Assembly: GCA_948567375.1 (NCBI GenBank)
Contig: OX419759.1
Coordinates: forward strand, 56,014,593 to 56,078,592
DNA length: 64,000 bases
DNA from: Lunularia cruciata
Taxonomy: Eukaryota > Streptophyta > Marchantiopsida > Lunulariales > Lunulariaceae
Direction: 5' to 3'
A program made the translations under genes and the position numbers. The number at the start of each line of letters is the position of its first letter. Within the stretch, counting starts at the first letter, position 1. Positions 1 through 11,180 of this stretch are shown here, in pieces. The notes beneath the pieces were generated by a model. The model was given only the letters and a program-made list of their open reading frames with translations, had not been told where the DNA came from and made no database searches.

Positions 1-720
1 AAAGCCACCATTGTCATGGATCATAAGGCCTTGAAGTACATCTTCAACAAGCCTAATGTTGAAGGAAGAGTAGCAAGGTGGATGATACTCTTGTCTGAGT
101 ATGACTAGACCATTGAGGATAGACCAAGAAAGAAACATGCAAATGTTGATTTGTTGTCTAGGTCCTATGATCATGATGGAGATGAGCTAGTGCATGATTC
201 CTTCTTGGATGAGGAGCTCATGCCTTCAAATCACTCAAGAGGTTCCAATGGAGTACAAGGAGATTGTGGATTTTGTGACAAGAGGTAATTATCCATAAGG
301 GATGCATGTTAGGGAGAGGAAGGCCCTTGCAGCAAGATCTAGACCTTACACAATGGTGGAGGATATTCTTTTTCACCAAGGAAAAGATGGTCTACTTTGA
401 AGAGTAGTGGGTAAGAAAGAGTCTATCCTACTCATAAAGGAGTTTCATGAAGGTTTAGTATGTGGAGGACACTTTGTAAGAAAGGTGACTGCTTTCAAGA
501 TTCTAGATGTAGGTTACCATTGGAGGGGGATTTTCAAGGATTGTCTTGATTATTGCAAAACTTGTCATGTTTGTCAAGCTTTTGCTAGAAAATCTACTTC
601 CACTCCACCACTTAGATCAATTCCATTGCTAGGACCTTTTGAGAAGTGGTGAATTGATTTTGTAGGTCCTCTCAATAGAACCCCAAGGAACAATCGGTAC
701 ATTGTGGTAGTTACTGATTT
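1..720 (+). pseudogene. Family B gypsy pol fragment: RNase H end and integrase zinc-binding region
   Basis: The left edge opens inside RNase H: a DHKALKYIFNKPN stretch and a VDLLSR end are readable, as in the copy near 49.50 kb. An in-frame TAG follows SEYD. The integrase N-terminal zinc region is open from 407, with paired His in HEGLVCGGH and a CKTC pair, then PFEKW followed by a stop where the family continues into the first catalytic Asp region. Homology to the family B element at 49.5-50.2 kb runs to about 719 and then stops abruptly at a family A LTR fragment. Compared with that copy, about 460 bp of the integrase core is absent across the break. The fragment cannot encode a working polyprotein. 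Confidence 0.85.
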
Positions 721-2443
721 AGAGTAACAAGCACTCAATCTCAACAACTTGTCACTAATTCACACACTCATAATCACAATATAACAAATTCTGTCCAGAA
801 AAATCTTGATTGTGATAATTCAGATTCTCCTAAAGATAGCACTTCTAAATGCTACTACTAAATGACTTTGCTTCAAGATTGTGTTCCACCCCTCCACCAA
901 AGGCACAACTTCCTCAATCAAAATTACTTCACATCAACATTGCTTTGCACCCACAATTGCAAAATACTACAAACACTACAATTCCTCTCAGATCTCTCAA
1001 GGCATTGCTCCGATTGCACTTCACTCAAGATCAAACACACAAAATGAAGATCAAGGTTGTGGATTCTGACATCCAACAAGCACACTGATTTGCACTTCTA
1101 AATTCTCTACATACTCACAAATACAAACACAAAGTTGATACTCAAAATCAAGCTCAAGCGATGAGTATTGAAATCAACACTTTGCTTTATCTAGCTTCAG
1201 AAATTTGGAATACTAAACAACATAACACTGCAAATGCTCCCTTTAAATAGTAAAGCAATCAACAATTATTAACAACTATATTTTTCTACAACAACTCTAC
1301 AAACCTATAGATCCAAAATGACAAACAACCTCTTCATATCTGCCTCTTCAAATCTCAAATTTGTTTACTAATCCGATCCAATATCTACTTCTTCCTCGAC
1401 TTCTAATCCCAATGATCTTCCTATCTTCTCCTTCTTTAAGTCTATTCAACTACCAAATCCTTCACTATTTCTACTACTTCTTCACTCTGAACAACAATTG
1501 CACTAGTAGGTACCTTATCTAACTCTTTATCTCCTGACCCACTCTTCTCTAATGTTTCAAATGACAACTCCAAAGACACATGCACTCCTACTTCTCTTAC
1601 TTTGGATCTAACTACTATCAATTCCTTTGTTAATTCTACTATATCTTCATCAAGAATTTTAATTGAAAGCATGGGTATGCTATCTATGCCTTCAATTTGT
1701 AACCCACTTTCTCCTAATAGCTCATGTTATGGACCCAAAGACACTTACGGTCTGATCCTGCACTTTGGGTATCATCATTACTACTATTTCTCCTTCAATT
1801 TCTATCTCATCTTCAATCAAAATTAAAATTGAAATCATGGGTATCTTAAATATTTTCTTTCTCTACTCTAACTTCCTCTGATGCCTCTGGCAAGACTCCC
1901 AAATTCACCTTCACTGCACTTCAAGGTTCGACTCCCTTGGATCTGGTCACCTTCATCCTGTGGCAAGAAGCTTTTAACCCAAAGTAGTAGGGATCCAAAG
2001 AACATAGACCCAAAGTACTATAAACCTGAAGACACTAACCCAAAGACACTTCACTACTTTATACATCTACTCCCAAAACTTCAAATGCTTGTAGCTTCTC
2101 TTGCAAATCTCCAAACTCTGTGATTTTGGTGGCAATGAAAAGCCCTGAACACAACACCTCCAATGAGACGTAACATGCATCATTTCCCATGGTAATCCTG
2201 ACCTACAACCTCCATTCCGATCCAAAGAAATCCTCTGTAGCATCTGACCTCCTTCTTCCTCTTCCCTTGACACAAAGTAAGCTTCTTTGGGTCTGATTTA
2301 ACCTAAGCCCTTCTTCTTCCAACACAAATTTGACTTCCTTGAGCTTGATCAAAACACAAGTTTCCCTCATTTCTTCTCCATCTGGTTTCAATAATGCACT
2401 TCTTCTTCAAAACTTATCCAAAATGAAAAATGTGGGTATTACA
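721..2443 (-). repeat. Truncated family A LTR inside the family B integrase
   Basis: This segment matches the A-type LTRs at 43800 and 51738 from their base of about 160 onward (AGAGTAACAAGC) to the shared terminus GTGGGTATTACA. It therefore lacks the outer end that begins TGTGACAACC. It is 1.72 kb long, against 2.15 kb and 3.70 kb for the other two. On the minus strand it still reads the tail of the LTR-encoded protein at 1442-1672, with the motif TLEKSGSGDKELD shared with 52.7 kb. Family B sequence resumes directly after 2443. The missing LTR end and the missing B integrase core suggest a deletion that followed the insertion. Confidence 0.8.
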
Positions 2444-2825
2444 TGATGCACAAAAGTCAAGGAAGGATCAACTCACGGAATTAGAAGAGGCAAGAGCAAT
2501 TGCTACGGTTCAAGTGGAGCAAGCCCAAAGGAAACAAAAGGAGAGCTATGAAAGAGGCAAGGCAAGAAGAAGGTGGAGCCTTTTAAAGAAAGTGATTGGG
2601 TAATGTTGTTTGATTCCATTGGATTCAAGAGAGTGCAAAAGAAGTTTTTGCTTAAGTACTTTGGACCTTTCATAGTGGAGAAGTGGGCCAATTACACTTA
2701 TGATCTCAAGGAGTTGGAGAGGAAGACACTTTGATAAGATTAGCCATGATAAGTTAAAGATGTATCATAGAAGGTAGAGAGACCTTCACTTTGAGGACAA
2801 AGTGAAAACTTAGTCCAAGGGTAAA
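2444..2825 (+). pseudogene. Family B integrase C-terminal end and polypurine tract
   Basis: This resumes the broken B element and aligns with 50.67-51.06 kb. Readable pieces include the Lys/Gln-rich stretch around QVEQAQRK, a phenylalanine-rich GPF region (KYFGPFIVEKWANYTYDL) and the end of the frame near KLKMYHRR. The reading frame has small indels. A purine-rich CCAAGGGTAAA lies immediately before the LTR and is the probable plus-strand primer tract. No function is expected. Confidence 0.8.
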
Positions 2826-3516
2826 TGTAACACCCATTTGCGCATGTATGTAGTATTGTGATGTTTAGTTTGGTCTTGCTAGTACTTGAGGGATATTATT
2901 TATATAGAGATAAAGGACGGTTCTACATTAGTCATGATTAGCTAAAGTTAGTCATAGTTAAGAGAGAGTGGACCTTACTTTAGAGGAAGTGGAAAAGATA
3001 AGCACCACTATTTTGGATTCTAGTGTGTTGACTTGATATTATTCCTAGGTGTTTGGCTTTGAGGAAAGAGTTGAGAACTCTTGGGCCCGCAAGCCTTTTT
3101 GTTTTGGATTCTTCTATAGTCCAAGGATAGCCCATGTGAAGGAATCCTTGACTTAGTGGTTGGGTCAAGATAAGATCACATGCTAGTGGAATATACCCAT
3201 GTGGAAGGATATTCCTTTATAATTTTTTACTTTACTTGACTTTTAGCCTAGTAACTTGAGTTACTCCAGTAATTAGTAACTTTAGTACGTAACTATTTCA
3301 CAAGTATATAAACAAGGGGTGAGGAGGTACTCATCATCCTTTCATTTGCAACTATCTCTCTCTCATTGAGTTCTCTAGTGAGCAATGTCTTGAGTCTTGG
3401 AGTGTTAGCCTTGAAGGAGTATGATGGAGTTGGGGTTCTTTGCCTTCTTAGTCCATGGTGCGCTACCATAATAGCCATCAGAGGTTCATCCTCAGTGAGA
3501 GACAAGCCGGCTCACA
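2826..3516 (+). repeat. Family B 3' LTR (691 bp)
   Basis: It starts TGTAACACCC and ends GGCTCACA, with TG...CA ends. Five other copies occur in this window, at 7204, 15082, 16206, 51057 and 60431 (minus strand). Because the B internal region and purine tract abut it on the left, this is a 3' LTR. A TATATAAA box near 3304 precedes a CT-rich leader, consistent with the LTR promoter. No family B 5' LTR with a primer site is present in the window. Confidence 0.9.
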
Positions 3517-4033
3517 ATCCAAGGCATCCAAGCATTAGGTGTTAGGTCAGGCTATGGACCTGAACTATTTGACCTGGATTGTGAGTCTTGGCTTGGCAGA
3601 GCAACATAGGATGTGCTTGATAGGCATCACCTCTTGGACACTTGTGAGCCTTGTGCCTATCAAGACAATTTAGGCATATGTTGGGGGCGATGGACCGAGT
3701 GGACATGGTATTCTTGGGACACAACCAATAGCTACTAGGGAGAGTGGTCTACTTGAAGTCCATCTAGGTGAGTGTGAGCTACTTGGATTACAACCTTGGT
3801 CTACTTGGGATGCAATTAGATGATGTACGCAGCTTGCAGCCAGATCAAAAGGAGTTTTCCACACTAAGGTTGGGACCTCTAGTGGTTGGGAGCATGACAC
3901 TACTACTTCCAAAGGTCCATTGTAGCAGCCAGTTAGTAAGTCTTCTACTCCTACAACAATTGTAGAGAATATTTGAGAGCCAGATCTTGGACCCAAGCTT
4001 ACAAGAGAGGAAAGATGGAGAGTTTGGGGGTTT
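3517..4033. other. Unassigned sequence ahead of the family C polymerase
   Basis: This should hold the gag-protease part of the C element, but I cannot read a gag or an aspartic protease here. A minus-strand frame at 3542-3724 shows CLNCLDRHKAHKC, which resembles a zinc knuckle but has one residue too few before the His and lies on the opposite strand. I therefore treat it as probable coincidence. Confidence 0.35.
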
Positions 4034-6413
4034 GTGAGGAGCTACACGAGTTGTTTTTCCTTTAGTATGAAGGATTTGGGTGCTCAAAAAGGACTTGGTA
4101 TATGGATTGAGCTTGATGGAGATACTAATTTTTCAATGTCAATGACACCAATTTTTCAATGTCCTTATCTTTATAGTGATATGGAGAGGACATTGATTCA
4201 AAGCCGGAGTAGAGACCTTTTTAAGGCTGGTTTGGTGAAGATTTCACATGGAGAGTATGCATTAGCTACAGTGATGCCAACCAAGAAGGATATGAATGGC
4301 AACTACATAAATAGGCAAATGTGTGGGGATTATTATCCTATCAACCAATAGACTAGGGCTGATCGGTATGCTATGCATACATCAGGGAAGATCTTTGATA
4401 CAATTGGGCATGCAAAGGTCTTCAATACTTTGGATCTTTGAGCAGGATATCATTAATTGCCGATCAAGGAGGAGGATAAGTCCAAGACAAAATTTTGGGC
4501 TATTGATCCTCACGACAAGGATGTGTTATATTAGTGGAGATTCTTACCATTTGGGTTAAAGAACACTCTTGTTGAGTTCCAAAGGGTCATGGATAGAATC
4601 CTAGCTAGATAGGATTTTTCTCAGTGTTATATTGATGACATTTTGGTCTATAGCACTATTGTGGAGGAGCATGAGAGACATTTGTTGGAGATATTTGAGA
4701 GGTTGAGATCTAATGGACTCAAATTACATCCTAGGAAGTGTAGGTTCTTCCATGAGCAGGTTGAGTATTTGGGTCACACTATCTACCCCGGAGGACTTGG
4801 TATTCAACAGATCAAGGTAGAGGCTATGGTGCATATTCCTTGACCTAGGGATGTAAGCAGAGTGTGAGCATTCCTTGGGTTGATGAACTTCTATCATTGC
4901 TATGTTAGAGGATTTAGTGCCATTGCCAAGGCCTTGACAAAGTTGACCACTCTTACATAGGAGTGGGGTTGGGAAGATGAGTAAGAGAGAGCTTTTGTAG
5001 AGCTCAAGGAGAGGTGGACATCTACTCCTGTTTTGAGGAGACCAATCAAAGGATAACACTTTCAAGTTCATACTGATTGGATTATGTTGGGGTTTGGAGT
5101 AGTGCTCACCCAACATGATGATGAGGGGAAGGAGTTTGTGGTGGCCTATGCTAGTCGCTCCAACAATTTAGTAGAGGCAAAGTAAAGTTTATATGAGAGA
5201 GAATGCTTGGTAGCAATTTCGGCAAAAGCACATTTCTGATGTTACTTGTTTGGTAACCCCTTTACTCTCATCATTGATCATCAGCCATTAAAGTGGTTGA
5301 AAGATTCCAACAAGCTTTTAGGGAAGCTTGCATGATGGGCTCTGATTTTACAAGAGTATGATTTCACGGTTATTCATAGACTTGGAGTGGTAAATCGTGA
5401 TGTAGATGGGTTGAGTAGAAACCCATGTCAAGAAAGATCACACTGGAGCATGTTGGCTATGGTGAGATAGATGAGGAGATGGTGCCAAGTTGGCATGCAT
5501 CTGCCTTTCTTTGTATAGTTTCTGAGGCTTTGGTGATATCTCTCTTAGCGCATATAAGAGTTATTGAGGTCATAGATCAAAATAGTGAAGATATTGGTAT
5601 AGTTCAATAAGACATTCATGATGATGTCTTAGTGATGGACTTTCTTTGCACTAGTGTTGTGGGTGGCATAGTTGGGGCCAAGGAGGGAGACCATGTCCTT
5701 CAGTGAGCCAAGCGGTTCAAATTGGAGGGCATACACCTTCTTTGGGTATGGGAGGATGGTAGAGTGCGAGTAGTACTACTTCCATCTCAAAGATCACAAT
5801 TGGTCCATCATGCTCATGAGGAGCTAGGACCTTTTGGAGTAAAGCATACATATAGCTTACTACAGAGTAACTATTGGTGGCATGGTATGCAGACTGAGGT
5901 ACAACAATTTTTTGCCAGATGTGTGGTTTGTGACCAAGTTAGAGCATCATTCAATGCTCCTACGCCACAGTTACACACATTACCTATCATGAGATTGGGT
6001 TACCGTTGGATTTTGGACTTTTTTGGACCTTTACCATTGACTATAAGACATTATCAATATGTTTTGGTGATGGTGGAGCACTTCTCAAAGTGGATTGAGT
6101 TGGTGGCACTTCCTAACAACTCTAATGAAGGGACGGCTTATTCATTCCTAGATTGGGTTCTTAGTCATTTTGGGGCACCAGCTGAGGTTTTGACTGATCA
6201 GGGTGTAGAGTTCTTAGGGGGGTTTTAGGTCTTGTGTGGGAAGGCTTTGATTGATCATTGTATGACCTCCAGAGCTCACCATGAGGCTGATGGCTTAGCA
6301 GAGAGAGTGGTTTTGATGATGAAAAGAGGATTGTGAAAGTATGGTTTGCAAAGAGACCTCTTGGGAGATTGGGATCTCCAATTACCTTGGTTGGCCATGG
6401 GATATCAATTCAG
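4034..6413 (+). pseudogene. Family C gypsy pol: reverse transcriptase, RNase H, integrase (first part)
   Basis: A decayed Ty3/gypsy polymerase. The RT begins near 4.13 kb (PIFQCPYLYSDMER), reads CGDYYPIN, then carries the catalytic box CYIDDILVYS near 4.63 kb and YLGHTIYPGGL. RNase H follows (HTDWIMLGFGVVLTQ, YASRSNNLVEAK, DHQPLKWLK, VDGLSRNP) to about 5.42 kb. The integrase from 5722 has paired His (HHAHEE...VKH), a CVVC pair, and the catalytic triad as WILDFFGP, LTDQGVEF and ADGLAER. There are at least ten in-frame stops, many at positions where the family usually has Arg, Gln or Trp, for example TGA 4439-4441 and TAA 4454-4456 in the DLxAGYHxLP box. The frame breaks off near 6413 and resumes at 10271 after an insertion. 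Confidence 0.85.
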
Positions 6414-7051
6414 TTGGTGTTGTAGGGATTGTAAGGTCTTGAGATTGCGCTTAGGCTGTCTTGTTTGTCAATGACTCAGAAGTTCTCATGTAGTCTGACA
6501 TTGGTGCTACTTTTGGGCTTGGTGATAGAAGCCCTTTTCTGTGCAATTTGTCTACCATTATTTTGGAGTGCAGACCCTCCTCAATGGCTATTTTCATTAG
6601 GCTTTTGGATTATTTTTGTCCTTCCTTGTTCTCTCGGCTACTATTCTTGGTATGTTATTCCTGACTTTGTTCCTAGTCTATTATTCTTGGGTTTTGTAAG
6701 GTTTAGGTTTGTGGGTTTTTGCAATAATGGTCTGGTCTGGTCTAGTCTCATAGAGAAGGATCTGGTGGGGTTTATGGACTAGTCCATAGGTTATGCAATT
6801 GGACCCAACCCTAGGCAATTTGTTCAATGATTTGATCCATCTACAAAGGCTGGACTGAGTACTTCAAAAATCATGTTCTTTTCTTACCACTGTTCACATA
6901 TCAAATACACACATTCACTCATAAGAAATCTCATCTCCGTCACAATACCAAGTCTTGCAGTTTATAAATCCTTTGGGAAAGGTCAAATGGCTCTTGACTA
7001 AATAGTGATGACATCAAGCACTTTGACTAACCAAGCATATAAAGGAAAGAA

Positions 7052-9960
7052 ATGGAATCATCCTGGTCCTATTCCCTATTCCTTACAGCTCTTCATCTCC
7101 TTGTTCTACAGCATCTTCACTTGTCATCCCCTCCAAGTCTTCCCTATCTAGCAGATTCTCCCTTGAGATTTCTCCCTCTTGTGCTGACAACTCCCCTTTG
7201 TCTTGTAACACTCATTTGTGCATGTGTGTGGTATTGTGATATTTAGCTTGGTATTACAAGTACTTGAGAGATATTATTTATATAGAGATACAGGATGGTT
7301 CTACATTAGTCATGATTAGCTAAAGTTAGTCATAGCTAAGATAGAGTGGACCTTACTTTAAAGGAAGTGGAAAAGATGAGCACCACTATTTTGGATTCTA
7401 GTGTGTTGACTTGGTATTATTCCTAGGTGTTTGGCTTCAAGGAGAGTTGAGAACTCTTGGCCCTGCAAGCCTTTTTATTTTGGATTCTTTTATAGTCCAA
7501 GGATAGCCCATGTGAAGGAATCCTTGACTTAGTGGTTGGGTCAAGATAAGATCACATGCTAGTGGAATATGCCCATGTGAATGGATATTCCTTTCTACTC
7601 TTTGACTTTACTTTGACTTTTAGCCTAGTAACTTGAGTTATTCCAATAATTAGTAACTTTGGTACGTAACTATTTCACAAGTATATAAACAAGGGGTGAG
7701 GAGGTACTCATCATCCTTTCATTTGCAACTATCTCTCTCTCATTGAGTTCTCTAGTGAGCAATGTCTTGAGTCTTAGAGTGATTGCCTTGAAGGAGCATC
7801 ATGGAGTTAGGGTTCTTTGCCTTCTTAGTCCATGGTGCACTACCATAATAGCTATTAGAGGTTCATCCTAAGTGAGAGATAGGCCGGCTTAGAGTCATGC
7901 CTCCTTTAGCCTGCTCCTTCAAAATTTTCCTTCCCAGCAACTATCTTGTGAACCCCTTCTAGGGTTTTTCCCGTTAGCTTCCAACCTCTACCTTTCCTTT
8001 CATAAATCAAAGGGGCAACTTCAAAAATCCTTCCCACTCCTTTCTGACTCTGCAAGCCAAAACTTCACTTTGAAAATTCCTCTTCTTTTGCTACTCTTGC
8101 ACAAGACCTAAGCTTCAAGTTTCCAGCACAAATCTTTCTCTCTCTCCCTCTGATAATTCACTTCAAAAATTTATCTTTTTCTCAATCCTTCTCTCTCAGT
8201 CCAGACCTTCTCCTCAAAGGTTCCCCTACCCAGACTTTCTTTTTTTGCCACATTCCATGAGGTTTCTACCTCCTATCTTGTGACTTCTCTCTTCAAATGC
8301 TCTTCCTCCTCTGTCAAGCCCCTCAGGTCACAAGCTATTTCCTTGGGAAATTCCCCAGCCTTGTGCAGCCCTCTCTCCTTCCCTCAAGTTTTCTTCCCTT
8401 GCTCCTCTGCCCTACAACCAAAAATCTCAAAAATTTCACCATCTCTCCTCTTGCACCAATCAGCCCTCTCTCCTAACTCCTTTTGAATTTCTTTCTTCCT
8501 GTCACACAATTCTCAAGGGCTTTCCTCCAACCCCTTGCTCTCTCTTGACCTCCCTTCTCCTCTAACCTGTGCCAAGCCCTCCTTTTGAATCCCTGATTCT
8601 CTTTCCTCTTACTCCTCTGCCCAGCAACTCCTATGCTCTCTCCAAATCTTCCTCTCTCTCTCTCTCTCCTATCACATCCTTCACAGGGCCTTCCCAACCC
8701 CTCTTTCTCTTGAAAGTTCCTTCTTGGCATGGCACACTCTTCAAATCCAATCAGGGCTGTCCTCCCTTCAATTGTTCTCCCTTTATACACTTCACTCTCA
8801 AAACCCTTGCACAAGCCAAAGCCCTACTCCTTCAAATGGCTTCTTCCTTTGTCAAGCCAGGCACAAGCACTTCATTTTTGAGAATCTCTCTCTTCTGCCC
8901 TTTGTTTCTTGTCACAAAGGGAGAACCCACAACCTTCCTTTGCATTCCTTCCCTTCTGTCTAGGCAAAACCTTCTCTACTCAAGTGTCTTTCTTCTTTGG
9001 AAAACTTCTCTCTTCCTTGCACACCCAACACTTTTCCCCTCAAAATCACATATCTTTTGTCAAGCAACTCTTCCAAAGCATTCTTCTTCTTCTTTGTCAC
9101 TGTCTTGGGCACAATTCTTCACATTTTGAGATTTTTTTGTCCAGCTCTTGCATTGGCCAAGCCTCTATCAAATTCTTCTTTGTCCTTATTCACTTCTTCA
9201 CTTTTCAAGAGTTTCTCCAGCTCTTGCACGAACCCTATATCCCATTTTTGTTCCTTCCTTTGATCCTTCACTCTCTTCCTTTTTTGTCCATTCCTTGTCT
9301 TCCCAAAACTCCTCTCTCATTCCTGTTACTTCCTAATTCTCTCCTTGATACTTCTCTGGCCTTCTCCAGGAAACCTCTTCTCTTCGTGCCAAGCCCTCAT
9401 TTTCCTTCGACAAAACCCTCTTGAAGCTCTTCCTCCTCTTTGTTTGATCCTGGTCAGCCCTCTCTCAAAATGCTACTCCTTTGGGAAAATTCCCTATCAG
9501 CTCCTCTACAGGCCTCTATTCCTTTGAAGCCTTTCTCCTCTCCTATCAGACCCTTCTCAAAGTGCCCTACATGCAGGCTTTCTCTCAAAACCTAAACCCT
9601 CTACTTTTGCACTATCATGTTCAGACCTTTTCTTCAAAGCCCCTTCCTCGCTCCGTTTAACAAGGCCCACATTTTCCCTTCAAAAAATCCCTAACTCTCT
9701 GCACAGCCAGGCCTTATCTCTTGGAAATTCCTTCTTTCTTGTCTCCTTTTTCTCTCGAAGGTTTTTTTTTTCTTCTTGCCTGTCACCATTCTCCAAAACC
9801 CCTATAAATCCAAACTTTTCTCAAAAAATCTCCCTATTGTCCTCTCCTCTCCCAGCCTTTTTCCTTCCCTTTCCTTTTGATCCAAAGTGTTTGGCCCCTT
9901 TTTCTCAAAGACCCCAAATTTCTCTTGTTCAGCCTTCAGCTCATGTAATACATAAACTCT
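7052..9960. other. Long pyrimidine-rich tract (top strand C+T), interrupted by a solo LTR
   Basis: Before 7204 and after 7893 the top strand is strongly C/T-rich, with recurring words such as CTTCTC, TTCCTTC, AAGCCCT and TCTCAAAA. The bias persists for roughly 2.2 kb, which makes open frames long by chance (for example 8569-9129 and 8909-9424). Those frames are Ser/Leu/Phe/Pro-rich in every register and match nothing I know, so I do not call genes. The asymmetry belongs to the sequence inserted in the C element, and I cannot assign it to a known family. Confidence 0.6.
7204..7893 (+). repeat. Solo family B LTR
   Basis: A full-length B LTR (TGTAACACTC...CCGGCTTAGA, 690 bp) with no B internal sequence on either side. 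The flanks are the same pyrimidine-rich DNA. GTCT precedes it and GTCA follows, a possible eroded 4 bp target duplication. It keeps the TATATAAA promoter motif near 7682. It probably arose by recombination between the two LTRs of an inserted B element. Confidence 0.85.
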
Positions 9961-10120
9961 CAAGTTTCATAACATTCCCAAAGGACTCCTGAGCTTAAGT
10001 CACATAAGCAAAACACTTGAGCTTACGTACCATAGGAGATTACCTTGAGCTTTTGTAACACTCAAAAAACTCTTGAGCTTATGTAACACTCAAAATAAGT
10101 CTCGAGTTTTCAGCAGCACA
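9940..10120. repeat. Short imperfect direct repeats (CTTGAGCTTATGTAACACTCAAAA type)
   Basis: At least four degenerate copies of a 25-50 bp motif follow one another: CTCAAGTTTCATAACA, CTTGAGCTTACGTACC, CTTGAGCTTTTGTAACACTC and CTTGAGCTTATGTAACACTC. They mark the downstream border of the pyrimidine-rich tract, inside the insertion in the C integrase. No function is evident. Confidence 0.55.
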
Positions 10121-10195
10121 AAAACCTTCTGACTTACCAATAACATAAACAATACTCCCGAGATGCAACAAATAAAATGCCAAGTCATTGTAACA

Positions 10196-10216
10196 TAAAA
10201 TAAAATAAAATAAAAT
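10196..10216. repeat. (TAAAA)n microsatellite
   Basis: About four uninterrupted TAAAA units lie near the right end of the insertion that splits the C element. It is simple sequence with no further significance visible. Confidence 0.8.
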
Positions 10217-10270
10217 CTTTCACACCAAATGGCACCAATGGTACATGTGAATTATTTTCCCAATGACACT

Positions 10271-10763
10271 AGCAAGCCTCCTTAGCATCCTTCTCTCCTT
10301 AATTCCTACTCTATGGACAAGATCCAGATTTACTTGCAGCTATTTGTCAAGATGCTACTATAGTCTTGGACTTGGATGATCCAGATGTATGGGTGAGCAC
10401 ATGTTCTCAACGAGTAGAGATCTTTTAGAGAGTGATGTTGATGGCCTTTGAGAACTTGGCAATTGCTTAGCATAGGGATACCTTACATTATGCTACTATT
10501 TGAGGAGGAGGTTATAGACCCTTGATCCATCAATTTCATCTAGGTGACTATGTATATCTACAACAAAAAAACCAATGACACTTGATGTTTTGACAAGCCG
10601 CACTATCTTGAGAGTGCGCAAGGTTTTGCCATCTAGAGTCCTTATGTTGGAAGGACATGATAGTGTTGTTTGGAAAGATCATGTGCGCAATTGCGCACCA
10701 TGCCACCTCCCAAACATTGATGGTACTATGGACCCAAGCTTGGCACTTGTACAAGCAAGCTGA
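10271..10763 (+). pseudogene. Family C integrase C-terminal part
   Basis: This resumes the integrase interrupted at 6413. Readable pieces in order are QASLASFSP, FLLYGQDPDL, DLDDPDVW, MAFENLAIA, HRDTLHYA, GGGYRPLIHQFHLGDYVYL, then an open stretch from 10575 with LDVLTSRTILRVRKVLPS, NCAPCHLPN and DGTMDPSLAL, ending at TGA 10761. At least four stops interrupt it. The GDYVYL box is the usual start of the gypsy integrase C-terminal barrel. The NCAPCHLPN segment leads into the PHD-type finger one frame over, so the two were probably continuous before a small indel. Confidence 0.8.
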
Positions 10764-10900
10764 GGTGTATGTTATGTGGCTCTTTTGGTGGAGCACCTAC
10801 TATGTAAGTGTGTAAGAGTTGTTTGAGAGGATGACATATGGCATGTATGACTCCTCCCCACATACTGGTTCCTTAAGGATAGTGGTTTTGTCTTAGATGT
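10764..10900 (+). pseudogene. PHD-type zinc finger (C4HC3) at the end of family C pol
   Basis: In the frame starting at 10763 the translation shows CMLC at 10766, then 11 residues, CKSC, 4 residues, HMAC, 14 residues and CLRC ending at 10900. This is CX2C-X11-CX2C-X4-HX2C-X14-CX2C with a Trp two residues before the last pair (WFCLRC), which is the full ligand pattern and hallmark Trp of a PHD finger. Four in-frame stops sit in the spacer positions, so it is dead now. PHD fingers bind histone H3 tails. By analogy with chromodomains at the end of chromovirus integrases, it may once have steered integration toward marked chromatin; this is inference. Confidence 0.75.
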
Positions 10901-11075
10901 ACTTGACCTCTAGCTAGTTCATCCTTTATATGGTATAGACTACAAACAGGCGACTAACAATGGGGCTCAATAGCACCTAGCCTCTTGATCTTTGCCCATC
11001 ATAGGGTATACCATATACTTGGAGTAGATGGCTATTTGGAGTTAGAGGGACCTAACTTCCAACTAGGGAGGCAAT
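10901..11075. other. Sequence between family C pol and the D element, unassigned
   Basis: This probably holds the untranslated 3' end of the C element, but no LTR of that element can be recognised and no purine tract is evident. No frame or repeat was found. Confidence 0.4.
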
Positions 11076-11180
11076 TGTGGCACTTTAGAGTCCAGGTATG
11101 ACTTATGTGTGAGTTGGGCTTCTATAGTGTGTGATGTTGACAATGATGTATGTTGTGTAGTGATGTATATATGCACGACA
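11076..11180 (+). repeat. Family D left terminal repeat (105 bp)
   Basis: Pairs with 11631-11735 and with the minus-strand copy at 43260-43364. All three are 105 bp with TG...CA ends. Confidence 0.75.

Larger units (their letters stand above)
6414..10270. mobile_element. Insertion of about 3.86 kb splitting the family C integrase
   Basis: The C integrase reads LPWLAMGYQFS up to about 6413, and its continuation (QASLASFSP, then FLLYGQDPD) starts at about 10271. Everything between is therefore a later insertion or a composite of insertions. Subtracting the nested solo B LTR at 7204-7893 leaves about 3.17 kb. I find no pol, gag or transposase in it, and most is pyrimidine-biased noncoding DNA. 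The ends are not exact: CAGT at 6411-6414 and CACT at 10267-10270 could be an eroded 4 bp duplication. A large solo LTR or a non-autonomous LTR element would fit. Confidence 0.6.

Noticed and set aside
3542-3724. Minus-strand CLNCLDRHKAHKC as a zinc knuckle
   Set aside because: The spacing is off by one and it is on the opposite strand to the surrounding C element.
6465-6782. Hydrophobic 105-codon frame that looks like a membrane protein
   Set aside because: It lies at the start of the insertion in the C element; the T-rich composition gives Leu/Phe/Val by default, there is no homology, and frames on both sides are broken.
8569-9424. Long overlapping plus-strand frames (186 and 171 codons)
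   Set aside because: They come from pyrimidine-rich low-complexity DNA that rarely forms stop codons. All registers are equally open and Ser/Leu/Phe-rich.
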